A stretch of DNA of 12,427 nt from Acidimicrobiales bacterium (GTDB lineage: Bacteria; Actinomycetota; Acidimicrobiia; Acidimicrobiales; VFJN01). Under the pieces are notes generated by a model. The model saw only the letters and a list, made by a program, of their open reading frames with translations, did not search any database and had not been told where the DNA came from. The position numbers and the translations under genes are program-made. Of this stretch, positions 5,706 to 11,857 are shown piece after piece. Where the stretch lies: the NCBI GenBank assembly GCA_016936035.1, contig JAFGPU010000512.1:1-12427 (forward strand), written 5' to 3'. The number at the start of each line of letters is the position of its first letter. Position 1 is the stretch's first letter.

Positions 5706-6644
5706 ATGGCTACGACAGCCCTCGCCCTCAAGGCCAACGACCCGTGCTGGTGCGGCAGCGGCCGCAAGTTCAAGCGTTGCCACAAGGCCAGCACCGACCA
5801 CATCCGCCCCGGGCGGGTCAGCCCCCCGCGCCCGGTGCCGCCCGAGATCCCGCGGCCGCCGTACGCCGAGACGGGGGTCCCGGTGCGCACTCCCGGCCCG
5901 CACGTCCGCACCCCGGACGTCATCGAACGTATGCGGGTCGCCGGACGGGCCGCGGCCGAGGTGCTGCAGACCGTGGGCGCCGCCGTGGCTCCCGGTGTGA
6001 CCACCGACGAGCTCGATGCCCTCTGCCACGACGAGTGCATCAAGCGGGGCGGGTACCCCAGCCCGCTCAACTACGGGGCGTTCCCCAAGTCGCTGTGCAC
6101 CTCGGTCAACGAGGTGATCTGCCACGGCATCCCCGACGACCGGGCTCTCGTCGACGGCGACATCGTCAACCTCGACGTCACGATCTTCCTCGACGGCGTG
6201 CACGGCGACACCAACGCCACCTTCCCCGTGGGCCAGATCGACGAGGCGTCGGCCGATCTCGTACGCGTCACCCGCGAGTGCCTCGACCTGGGCGTCGCCG
6301 CGGTCGCGCCCGGCCGTCAGGTGCGCGAGATCGGCCGGGCCATCCAGGCGCATGCCGAGGGCGAGGGCTACGGCGTGGTGCGGGCGTTCGTCGGGCACGG
6401 CATCGCCGAGCAGTTCCACACCGACCTGCAGATCCCCCACTACGACGACCCGCGGGCCACCACGGTCATCGAGCCGGGCATGACCTTCACCATCGAGCCG
6501 ATGATCACCATGGGCTCGTGGCAGCACGAGATCTGGGACGACGACTGGACCGCCGTGACGGTCGACCGGAAGCGCACGGCGCAGTTCGAGCACACGCTGC
6601 TGGTCACCGACGACGGCGTCGAGATCCTGACCCTCGCCGGCTGA
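5706..6644 (+). CDS. map: Type I methionine aminopeptidase with N-terminal SEC-C zinc motif
   Basis: This 312-residue cytosolic metalloprotease removes the initiator methionine from new proteins. The N-terminus carries a SEC-C motif (Cys14, Cys16, Cys25, His26) expected to bind zinc and, by analogy with other SEC-C proteins, to help ribosome association. A Pro/Arg-rich linker (about 33-65) leads to the pita-bread catalytic domain. The dinuclear metal ligands Asp157, Asp168, His231, Glu264 and Glu295 and the substrate-contact His140 are all visible in their usual motifs (CHGIPD, GHG, IEPM, QFEH). The ATG at 5706 is preceded by GGTGAG about 3 nt away and by a -10-like TAACCT. The gene is divergent from the racemase-like operon and ends at a strong hairpin. 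Confidence 0.95.
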   Translation: MATTALALKANDPCWCGSGRKFKRCHKASTDHIRPGRVSPPRPVPPEIPRPPYAETGVPVRTPGPHVRTPDVIERMRVAGRAAAEVLQTVGAAVAPGVTTDELDALCHDECIKRGGYPSPLNYGAFPKSLCTSVNEVICHGIPDDRALVDGDIVNLDVTIFLDGVHGDTNATFPVGQIDEASADLVRVTRECLDLGVAAVAPGRQVREIGRAIQAHAEGEGYGVVRAFVGHGIAEQFHTDLQIPHYDDPRATTVIEPGMTFTIEPMITMGSWQHEIWDDDWTAVTVDRKRTAQFEHTLLVTDDGVEILTLAG

Positions 6645-6661
6645 CAGCGCCCGGACGCGAA

Positions 6662-6697
6662 ACGACGGCGGCCGCAGGGGGAGCCGGCCGCCGTCGT
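6662..6697. terminator. Strong hairpin terminator after map
   Basis: The arms at 6662-6674 and 6685-6697 (ACGACGGCGGCCG and its exact complement) form a perfect 13-bp stem with a 10-nt loop. It starts 18 nt after the map stop and ends 13 nt before the minus-strand stop of the small membrane protein. No T-tract follows, as is common for hairpin terminators in GC-rich actinobacteria. It can serve both convergent units. Confidence 0.75.
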
Positions 6698-6710
6698 CCC
6701 TGTCGATCGA

Positions 6711-6866
6711 CTACGGGCTGATCGCCCCGAAGATCGAGACGCCACCGGGGCCGACGAGCAGGCCGATGACGATGAGCACGGCGCCGAGGAGGACCTCGCC
6801 GCGGACGATGCGCACGATGCCGAAGATCACGAGGATCACGGCGATGAGCCACAGGATGAATGTCAT
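6711..6866 (-). CDS. GPGG-motif small membrane protein
   Basis: This 51-residue protein runs from an ATG at 6864-6866 to a TAG at 6711-6713. It starts MTFILWLIAVILVIFGIVR, has two hydrophobic segments (about residues 3-18 and 25-39) joined by a short Arg-containing loop, and ends in a Gly-Pro-Gly-Gly-Val-Ser-Ile-Phe motif just before the C-terminus. It resembles the GPGG-motif small membrane proteins found across actinobacteria, whose function is unknown. A GATGAGG ribosome-binding site precedes the ATG, almost identical to that of map. The gene lies 30 bp after the YcaQ-like gene on the same strand and may be co-transcribed with it, and it faces the map terminator. Codon use (third positions nearly all G or C) supports real coding. 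Confidence 0.8.
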   Translation of the reverse strand: MTFILWLIAVILVIFGIVRIVRGEVLLGAVLIVIGLLVGPGGVSIFGAISP

Positions 6867-6896
6867 GGCCTCATCAGTACCCCTGCGGGTTGTGGT

Positions 6897-8147
6897 TCAG
6901 ACGTCCAGGGGTTCGGAACGTGCGGGCAACACGCGCGCGAGTGCGGGCGCCAGGTCGCCAGCCGGCTCCACGTCCACCCCGCCGGGCAGGTCGAGCCATG
7001 CCGCCATGGCCGCCAGCTCGGCGGCCAGTTCGGCGGTCACCCGCTCACGCCCGCCGGGGGTGGCCGCCTCGGCGTCCGGCTCGCCCCAGGCCGCCCTGAC
7101 CCGCAGCACGCCGGCTTGGCGATCGGCCTTGAGGTCGACCCGAGCGACCAGGTGCTCGTCGAGCAGGAACGGCAGCACGTAGTAGCCGTGCACCCGCTGG
7201 GCCCGGGGCACGTAGATCTCGATGCGGTAGCGGAAGCCGAACAGCTGCTCGGTGCGGTCGCGCTCCCAGATCAGCGAGTCGAACGGCGACAACAGGGCCC
7301 GGGCCCGCAGACGCCGCCGGGGCCGCCGGGCCTCGGGATGAAGGTACGCGGGCTGGCGCCAGCCCTCGACGCGCACCGGCTCGAGCGCGCCGTCGGCGGC
7401 GAGCCCGGCCAGGAGCTTCGACGCGACCGGCACCTTGATGCGGTAGTAGTCGGCGAGGTGGCGGGCGGTGCCGACCCCGTGAGCGCGGGCGGCGACGAGA
7501 AGCAGCTCGCGCTGGGCGTCGTCGGCTGCGGGGGTGGGCTGCGCCAGCACGTCGGCCGGAAGCCACCGCTCGGGCAGCATGTAGCTGCGGGTGAAGCCGT
7601 TCTGGCGGATGGCGGTGATCTCGCCCCGGTGGAAGAGGTGCTCGACCACGCGCTTGCCGTCGCCCCACCCCCACCAGCTCGCCGCCTTGCGGGGCGCCTG
7701 GCGGTGGACGTCGAGGTCGCTGATGGTGACCGGGCCGCGCTCGGTGATCTCGGCCAGAGCGGCTGCGACCATGTCGGGGTTGTCGCGGGCGCTGCTGCGG
7801 ATGCCGCCCCACTGGTGGTCGCCGGCCATGCGCCACCGCAGCAGCGGGTGCCGGGTCGCGGGGTGCAACGAGGCCTCGTGCCCCCAGTACTCGAACACCT
7901 CGCGGCTGGCCCACAGCCACCGGCTCAGGGCAGCCCGGTCGTAGGCGCCGAGGCGCGAGAAGAACACCAGCTCGTGGCTGCGAGCCAGCACGTTGACCGA
8001 GTCGAGCTGCACGGTCGCCAACCGGTCGAGCACCCGGCGGAAGTGGCGGCTGTCGACGCGACCGGACGGCCGCTTCTCGGCGAAGCCCTGGGCGGCGAGC
8101 GCGACGCGCCGGGCGTCGCGTCGACTCATGTCAGCGGGTCGCACCAT
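6897..8147 (-). CDS. YcaQ/AlkX-like winged-helix DNA glycosylase family protein (HTH_42)
   Basis: This 416-residue member of the HTH_42 superfamily belongs to a group built of tandem winged-helix domains and including E. coli YcaQ (AlkX) and Streptomyces AlkZ, which excise bulky or interstrand-crosslinked alkylated bases. The conserved Gln47-Leu-Asp49 in TVQLDSVNVLARSH matches the QxD catalytic motif of the AlkX branch; AlkZ has QxQ. Other family marks are the FEYWGHEASL segment, the ALLSPFDSLIWERDR segment near residue 290, and the RIEIYVP and RVHGYYVLPFL stretches. The ATG at 8147 has no ribosome-binding site, but a TAGCTT -10 ends 9 nt upstream, which fits short-leader expression. ATG 8129 is an alternative start. 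No toxin or antibiotic cluster is adjacent, so general repair is more likely than self-resistance. Confidence 0.82.
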   Translation of the reverse strand: MVRPADMSRRDARRVALAAQGFAEKRPSGRVDSRHFRRVLDRLATVQLDSVNVLARSHELVFFSRLGAYDRAALSRWLWASREVFEYWGHEASLHPATRHPLLRWRMAGDHQWGGIRSSARDNPDMVAAALAEITERGPVTISDLDVHRQAPRKAASWWGWGDGKRVVEHLFHRGEITAIRQNGFTRSYMLPERWLPADVLAQPTPAADDAQRELLLVAARAHGVGTARHLADYYRIKVPVASKLLAGLAADGALEPVRVEGWRQPAYLHPEARRPRRRLRARALLSPFDSLIWERDRTEQLFGFRYRIEIYVPRAQRVHGYYVLPFLLDEHLVARVDLKADRQAGVLRVRAAWGEPDAEAATPGGRERVTAELAAELAAMAAWLDLPGGVDVEPAGDLAPALARVLPARSEPLDV

Positions 8148-8156
8148 GATCGACGC

Positions 8157-8188
8157 AAGCTACCGGCGCTACGTTTGACGGTCAGTCA
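8157..8188. promoter_or_regulatory. Divergent promoter/operator region between YcaQ-like gene and ferredoxin operon
   Basis: On the minus strand, CTGACC (8185-8180) and TAGCTT (8162-8157), 17 bp apart, form a good -35/-10 pair for the YcaQ-like gene. On the plus strand, TTGACG (8175-8180) is -35-like, but only a poor -10 follows near 8198-8203. Both -35s overlap the dyad TGAC-G-GTCA (8176-8184), which has a third TGAC/GTCA unit at 8185-8188 and resembles the operators of some actinobacterial TetR-family regulators. No TetR gene is in the window. Confidence 0.4.
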
Positions 8189-8217
8189 GATTTCGCGTCA
8201 GAAAGGCCGGACTGAAC

Positions 8218-8418
8218 ATGGGCTACCGCGTCGTGGTCGACTTCGACCTGTGTGAGAGCAACGCCCGCTGCATGGAGGCGGCACCCGAGGTGTTCGAGGT
8301 GCGCGACGACGACTTCCTGTACGTCCTCGACGAGACCCCGCCCGACGAGCTGCGGCCGAAGGTCGACGAGGCGGTGCGCCGCTGCCCGAAGGCGGCCATC
8401 TCCGTCGTCGAGGAATGA
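8218..8418 (+). CDS. 3Fe-4S ferredoxin of the actinobacterial P450-partner type
   Basis: This 66-residue single-cluster ferredoxin has Cys12, Cys18 and Cys56-Pro. The binding motif is Cys-x2-Asn15-x2-Cys, with Asn where a fourth cysteine would sit in a 4Fe-4S protein. This is the CxxXxxC(n)CP type that usually passes electrons to cytochrome P450s in mycobacteria and relatives. The protein is very acidic, as expected for docking to redox partners. An AAAGG (8201-8205) lies rather far from the ATG (12 nt). The stop overlaps the start of the ferredoxin reductase gene as ATGA, so the two make a coupled redox pair. No P450 or other oxygenase is in the window, so the final acceptor is unknown. Confidence 0.9.
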   Translation: MGYRVVVDFDLCESNARCMEAAPEVFEVRDDDFLYVLDETPPDELRPKVDEAVRRCPKAAISVVEE

Positions 8419-9650
8419 CCTCTCCCGCCCGGGGCCTACGTTCCGTGGTCGTCGCCGGCGCCTCGCTCGCCGGGCTCCGGGCGGTCGAGGAGCTGCGTGC
8501 CCGGGGCGTCGACGGCTCCGTCACCGTCATCGGTGACGAGCCCCACGCGCCGTACGACCGTCCGCCGCTGTCCAAGCAGTTCCTGGCGGGCGAGTGGCCA
8601 CTCGACCGCATCGCGCTCGCCGTGGCCGCCGACGGTGGGCTCGACGCGCTCGACATCGACTGGCGCCTCGGGGTGCGGGCGAGCGGGCTCGACGTCGAGG
8701 GCCGCCGGGTGCTGCTCGGCGACGGCGACGAGGTCGCCTACGACGGCCTGGTCATCGCCACCGGAGCCTCGCCACGCGAGCTGCCCGGCACCGGCGACCT
8801 CGCCGGGGTGCACACGCTGCGCACCCTCGACGACTGCCTGGCCGTCCGCGCCGGCCTGGACGCGGGTGCCCGCCGGGTCGTGGTGGTGGGCGCGGGGTTC
8901 ATCGGGTCGGAGGTGGCGGCGACCTGCCGCACCCTCGGGTGCGACGTCACCATCCTCGAGGCGCTCCCGGTGCCGCTGGGCCGCGCGCTCGGCGACGAGA
9001 TGGGCGCCGTCATGGGCGAGCTGCACCGCGACAACGGCGTCGACCTGCGGCTCGGTGTGGGGGTGGCCGCCATCGAGGGCGACGGTCGGGTCGAGCGGGT
9101 GCGGCTCGCCGACGGCTCGGTCGTCGAGGCCGACCTCGTGGTCGTGGGCATCGGCGTCACGCCCAACACGGGGTGGCTCGAGGGCTCGGGCCTGGCGCTC
9201 GACGACGGCGTCGTGTGCGACGCCACCACCTGGGTCGCCCCCGGCGTCGTCGCCGCGGGCGACGTCGCCCGCTGGCCGAGCCACCGGTTCGCCGAGCTGA
9301 TGCGGGTCGAGCACTGGGACAACGCCATCGCCATGGGCGAGCACGCCGCCCGCCGGTTGGTCGCCGAGCACACCCCCGGTGCGCAGCCGGAACCGTACGA
9401 CCCGGTGCCGTGGTTCTGGTCCGACCAGTACGACCGCAAGATCCAGCTCGCCGGGCGGTCGTCTGCCGCGGACGAGGTCAGGGTCGTCGACGGGTCGACC
9501 GACGAACGACGCTTCGTGGCCCTGTACCGCCGGGGCGACCGGCTGGCGGGGGTGCTGTCGATGAACCGCCCCCGCCCCCTGGTGAGCTTCCGGCGCCTGG
9601 TCGAGCGGGGGGCGTCGTGGGACGAGGCCCTGGCCGAGGCGGCGTCGTGA
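8415..9650 (+). CDS. FAD-dependent NAD(P)H:ferredoxin reductase
   Basis: This 411-residue flavoprotein is of the putidaredoxin/rhodocoxin reductase (BphA4-like) family. It moves electrons from NAD(P)H through FAD to a ferredoxin, here most likely the one encoded just upstream. The N-terminal FAD dinucleotide motif is Gly15-Ala-Ser-Leu-Ala-Gly20, the Ser-containing variant usual in this family. It is followed by YDRPPLSKQFL, the ATGASPREL stretch and the NAD(P)-binding Gly159-Ala-Gly161-Phe-Ile-Gly164. A VAAGDVARWP motif near residue 280 contacts FAD, and a C-terminal reductase domain follows (PWFWSDQYDRKIQLAG onwards). Length is normal. The start overlaps the ferredoxin stop (ATGA, 8415-8418), and the stop overlaps the GTG of the next gene (GTGA, 9647-9650). 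Confidence 0.93.
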   Translation: MTSPARGLRSVVVAGASLAGLRAVEELRARGVDGSVTVIGDEPHAPYDRPPLSKQFLAGEWPLDRIALAVAADGGLDALDIDWRLGVRASGLDVEGRRVLLGDGDEVAYDGLVIATGASPRELPGTGDLAGVHTLRTLDDCLAVRAGLDAGARRVVVVGAGFIGSEVAATCRTLGCDVTILEALPVPLGRALGDEMGAVMGELHRDNGVDLRLGVGVAAIEGDGRVERVRLADGSVVEADLVVVGIGVTPNTGWLEGSGLALDDGVVCDATTWVAPGVVAAGDVARWPSHRFAELMRVEHWDNAIAMGEHAARRLVAEHTPGAQPEPYDPVPWFWSDQYDRKIQLAGRSSAADEVRVVDGSTDERRFVALYRRGDRLAGVLSMNRPRPLVSFRRLVERGASWDEALAEAAS

Positions 9651-10279
9651 CGGGCACGGCCGGCGTGCTGCTGGCCGTCACCGCGGTGGCGGCCGTCATC
9701 GACTGGATCGCGGTGCGCCACGAGCACCGGCCGGTCGAGTACGTGTTCAAGCCGCTCACGCTGGTGGCCCTCACCGGCACCGCGCTCGCTCTCGACCCGG
9801 CCGACCCGACCGTGCGCACCTGGTTCGTGGTGGCCCTCGTGCTGTCGCTCGTCGGCGACGTGTTCCTGATGCTGCCCGGCGACCTGTTCGTGCCCGGGCT
9901 GGGGTCGTTCCTGCTCGCGCACGTCGCCTACGTGGTGGGCCTCGTGCTGGCGGGGCTCGACCCGCTCGGGGTGCTCGCCGGCCTGGTCGTCGTCGGCGCC
10001 GCTCTCGTCGTGGTGGGCGTCCCGCTGGTGCGCGGGATCCGTCGCACCGAGCCCGCCATGGCGCCGCCGGTCGTCGCGTACATGGGCGTGATCTCGGCGA
10101 TGGTGGTGTGCGCAGTGGGCACCGGGCACGGCCTGGCCATCGCCGGTGCGTTGCTGTTCTTCGCGTCCGACTCGCTGATCGGCTGGGGCCGGTTCGTGAA
10201 GAGCCACGACTGGGGCCGCGTGGCGGTGATGGTGACCTACCACGTCGGGCAGACGCTGCTGGTGCTGTCGCTGGTGTGA
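9647..10279 (+). CDS. YhhN family lysoplasmalogenase-like membrane protein
   Basis: This 210-residue, very hydrophobic protein has about eight membrane segments. It fits the YhhN/TMEM86 family, whose studied members hydrolyse the vinyl-ether bond of lysoplasmalogens to release an aldehyde. The family marks visible are EYVFKPLT (Lys35-Pro36), GDVFLM (Asp71), FLLAHVAY (His92, Tyr95) and FFASDSLIG near residue 175; the acidic residues in membrane segments are the likely catalytic ones. The start is the GTG at 9647, which overlaps the reductase stop as GTGA; the reading frame is also open far upstream inside the reductase gene, but that part is only an out-of-frame reading. Coupling to a ferredoxin and its reductase is unusual. 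Substrate and activity here are inferred. Confidence 0.85.
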   Translation: MTGTAGVLLAVTAVAAVIDWIAVRHEHRPVEYVFKPLTLVALTGTALALDPADPTVRTWFVVALVLSLVGDVFLMLPGDLFVPGLGSFLLAHVAYVVGLVLAGLDPLGVLAGLVVVGAALVVVGVPLVRGIRRTEPAMAPPVVAYMGVISAMVVCAVGTGHGLAIAGALLFFASDSLIGWGRFVKSHDWGRVAVMVTYHVGQTLLVLSLV

Positions 10280-10281
10280 CC

Positions 10282-10301
10282 GCCGGGGTGCTGCACCCGG
10301 C
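10282..10301. terminator. Weak hairpin between convergent YhhN and hydrolase genes
   Basis: GCCGGG (10282-10287) and CCCGGC (10296-10301) pair over 6 bp. Two more pairs (TG/CA) can form past a bulged G, leaving a 3-nt loop. It occupies most of the 28-bp gap between converging stops. There is no T-tract. Confidence 0.35.
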
Positions 10302-10307
10302 TGCGCC

Positions 10308-11084
10308 TCAGGCCGGCTGTGCGATCGCCGGGCTCGACGCCAGGCACCAGTCCACGGCGGCGGTGACCGCGTCGAACCCCCGGGGGCAGAAGGCGTGGCC
10401 CATCTCCGGCACGACGTCCAGTCGGCGGGCCGCGCCGTGCCCGCCGCCCGCGCCCGACCCGGCGGCGTGCAGCACCCGGGCCTCGGACTCGGGCATGAAC
10501 CGGTCGCCGGTGCCGTGGACGACTGCCAGCGGTACGGCCAGGCGCGCGGCCAGCCGGTCGGGCGGCTCCGGCCAGCGCCAGGTCGCGTCGAGCCGCACCC
10601 CGAGGCGCCGGGCCAAGCGGCGGCCGGCGCCGGTGCGGGTGAGCAGCGCCGCGACGGCCGCGCGGGGGCTGCGCACGCGCCACCGGGCCGGTGAGCTGAC
10701 GGTGACCACCCCGGCGAGGTCGGCGTCGTCGACCGCGTGGCGCAGCACGGCGATCGCCCCCAGCGACGCGCCCACCAGCACCACCCGCGGTGCCAGGTCG
10801 CGGGCGGCGGCGGCCGCAGCCGCGACGTCGTGGCGCTCGAGATCGCCCAGCGTGCACAGCCCGCCCGACGCGCCGTGTCCCCGCATGTCGTAGGTCACGA
10901 CCGCGTGCCCGGCGGCCCGGAGCTCGTGCGCCATGGCCAGCACGGCCGGGTCGCGGCGGTGGGCGCCGAAGCCGTGGGCCACAACCACCGCCGAGGGCGC
11001 GGCGGTCGCCGTGGGCCACAGGTCGGCGGCCAGCCTCACGCCGTCGGCGGCGCGCAGCGCCACGGTGTGCACCTCACGCGGCAC
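10308..11084 (-). CDS. Alpha/beta hydrolase
   Basis: This 258-residue serine hydrolase has a complete triad: Ser107 in Gly-Ala-Ser-Leu-Gly, Asp194 in HGTGDRFMP and His230 in EMGHAF. His37-Gly-Phe-Gly forms the oxyanion-side loop, and YDMRGHGAS follows beta-strand 4. The pattern is that of lysophospholipase/acylglycerol-lipase-like or ester hydrolases; the substrate cannot be told. The frame is open up to 11165, but those codons lie inside the upstream membrane-protein gene and do not look like hydrolase sequence. The GTG at 11082-11084 has GGGGAG 6 nt upstream and gives a normal N-terminus (REVHTVALRAADG), so it is preferred. It overlaps the preceding gene by 11 bp, implying co-transcription. 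Confidence 0.87.
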   Translation of the reverse strand: MPREVHTVALRAADGVRLAADLWPTATAAPSAVVVAHGFGAHRRDPAVLAMAHELRAAGHAVVTYDMRGHGASGGLCTLGDLERHDVAAAAAAARDLAPRVVLVGASLGAIAVLRHAVDDADLAGVVTVSSPARWRVRSPRAAVAALLTRTGAGRRLARRLGVRLDATWRWPEPPDRLAARLAVPLAVVHGTGDRFMPESEARVLHAAGSGAGGGHGAARRLDVVPEMGHAFCPRGFDAVTAAVDWCLASSPAIAQPA

Positions 11085-11727
11085 GGGGAGCTCCCCGCCA
11101 GTGCACGGTGATGCCGTTGCTGTGCATCGACCGCTTGAAGTACAGCGTCGAGACCAGGACAGCACCGCCGGTGAGCAGCCACGACACGACCGTCTTGGCC
11201 ATGACGTAGGTGCCGACGGGCTGGGTCATCAGCAGCCACACACTGACGGTGGCGTTGGTGAGCTGCACGAACGCCCAAAGCACCGTGATGCGGGCGAAGA
11301 ACCGCCGCACCGGGGGACTGCCCATGAAGCTCTCGGGCAGTGGACAGAAGTCGCCGGCGAGCCGTTCGGCCAGGGGACGCCCGGCGGGCACGGACGCCAG
11401 GAAGACGCCGGCGATGAGCACCGTGGTCAGGGTGGGTTGGAGGAAGTACACGAAGACGCTGCCCGACACCGCCGCGACGACGGTGCGGGCCGTCATGCCA
11501 GCGGCGCCCAGCACCAACAGCCCGGGGACCGGGGTGCGGGTGACGAGCCGCCGGGCGATGGCCACGTAGGTCCACACCAGCGCGGCCACGAGCCCGCCCC
11601 AGACGCCGACCAGCCACAGCGCCCCGTAGAACACGGCGAGCGGGATGAGGCTGCCCTCGACCAGGTTCGGCAGGGCGTGACGGGCCATGGCCCGCAGGCG
11701 AGGGATCTCGAGCGGCGGATGCTGCAT
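11074..11727 (-). CDS. VC0807-like integral membrane protein of unknown function
   Basis: This 217-residue protein has about five or six membrane segments. It begins with a short basic N-terminus and a RHALPNLVEGSLIPLAVFY stretch, followed by VFVYFLQPTLTTV, then RPLAERLAGDFCPLPES, and ends in YFKRSMHSNGITVHWR. These features resemble the family annotated as VC0807, related to septation-protein-A-like membrane proteins; that recognition is from memory and moderate. No enzymatic motif is evident. The ATG at 11727 lacks a clear ribosome-binding site; the Met at residue 14 (RAMARHALP) is an alternative start. The 3' end overlaps the alpha/beta hydrolase start by 11 bp, so the two form an operon, probably with its own promoter, since a terminator lies upstream. 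Confidence 0.68.
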   Translation of the reverse strand: MQHPPLEIPRLRAMARHALPNLVEGSLIPLAVFYGALWLVGVWGGLVAALVWTYVAIARRLVTRTPVPGLLVLGAAGMTARTVVAAVSGSVFVYFLQPTLTTVLIAGVFLASVPAGRPLAERLAGDFCPLPESFMGSPPVRRFFARITVLWAFVQLTNATVSVWLLMTQPVGTYVMAKTVVSWLLTGGAVLVSTLYFKRSMHSNGITVHWRGAPRAA

Positions 11728-11754
11728 CGTCGTGGCGGGCCCGGGGTCCTCAGC

Positions 11755-11806
11755 TCGATGACCAGCTCATCGACGCCCGAGCCGCACGATGGTCGCCGCT
11801 CGACCA
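11755..11806. promoter_or_regulatory. Two successive dyads upstream of the VC0807-like gene
   Basis: TCGATGA-N5-TCATCGA (11755-11773) is a perfect 7+7 dyad, and TGGTCG-N5-CGACCA (11790-11806) is a perfect 6+6 dyad. Both have a 5-nt centre, and the centres are 34 bp apart. They lie 28-79 bp upstream of the VC0807-like start, where a promoter and operators would be expected. I see no convincing -35/-10 pair. The remaining sequence at 11728-11816 shows nothing else recognisable. Confidence 0.35.
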
Positions 11807-11816
11807 CGGTGAGCGC

Positions 11817-11842
11817 AAAAGCACCGCGCTCCGCAGTGGTGC
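11817..11842 (-). terminator. Hairpin with T-tract after the M1 aminopeptidase gene
   Basis: Read on the minus strand, GCACC-(ACT)-GCG-GAG-CGC-GGTGC gives 8 paired bases with a 3-nt bulge and a 3-nt loop, followed directly by TTTT (11820-11817). It starts 15 nt after the aminopeptidase stop. This is the only candidate in the window with a T-tract, and it separates that gene from the VC0807-like/hydrolase operon. Confidence 0.55.
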
Positions 11843-11857
11843 CGGTCGGGTGGGTGG

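Noticed and set aside
5187..6593. Minus-strand open frame of 468 codons spanning the racemase-like gene and map
   Set aside because: It crosses a divergent promoter region and reads out of frame through two well-supported genes.
8175..8203. Full plus-strand promoter for the ferredoxin operon
   Set aside because: The TTGACG -35 is good, but the hexamer at 17 bp (TCAGAA) is too poor a -10 to call.
8594..9646. Upstream extension of the YhhN frame inside the reductase gene
   Set aside because: The first ~350 codons are an Arg/Gly/Pro-rich out-of-frame reading of the reductase; only the part from GTG 9647 has membrane-protein character.
11085..11165. N-terminal extension of the alpha/beta hydrolase to the ATG at 11165
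   Set aside because: The added 27 residues are Cys/Ser/Arg-rich and overlap the coding end of the membrane protein, whereas GTG 11084 has a well-spaced GGGGAG.
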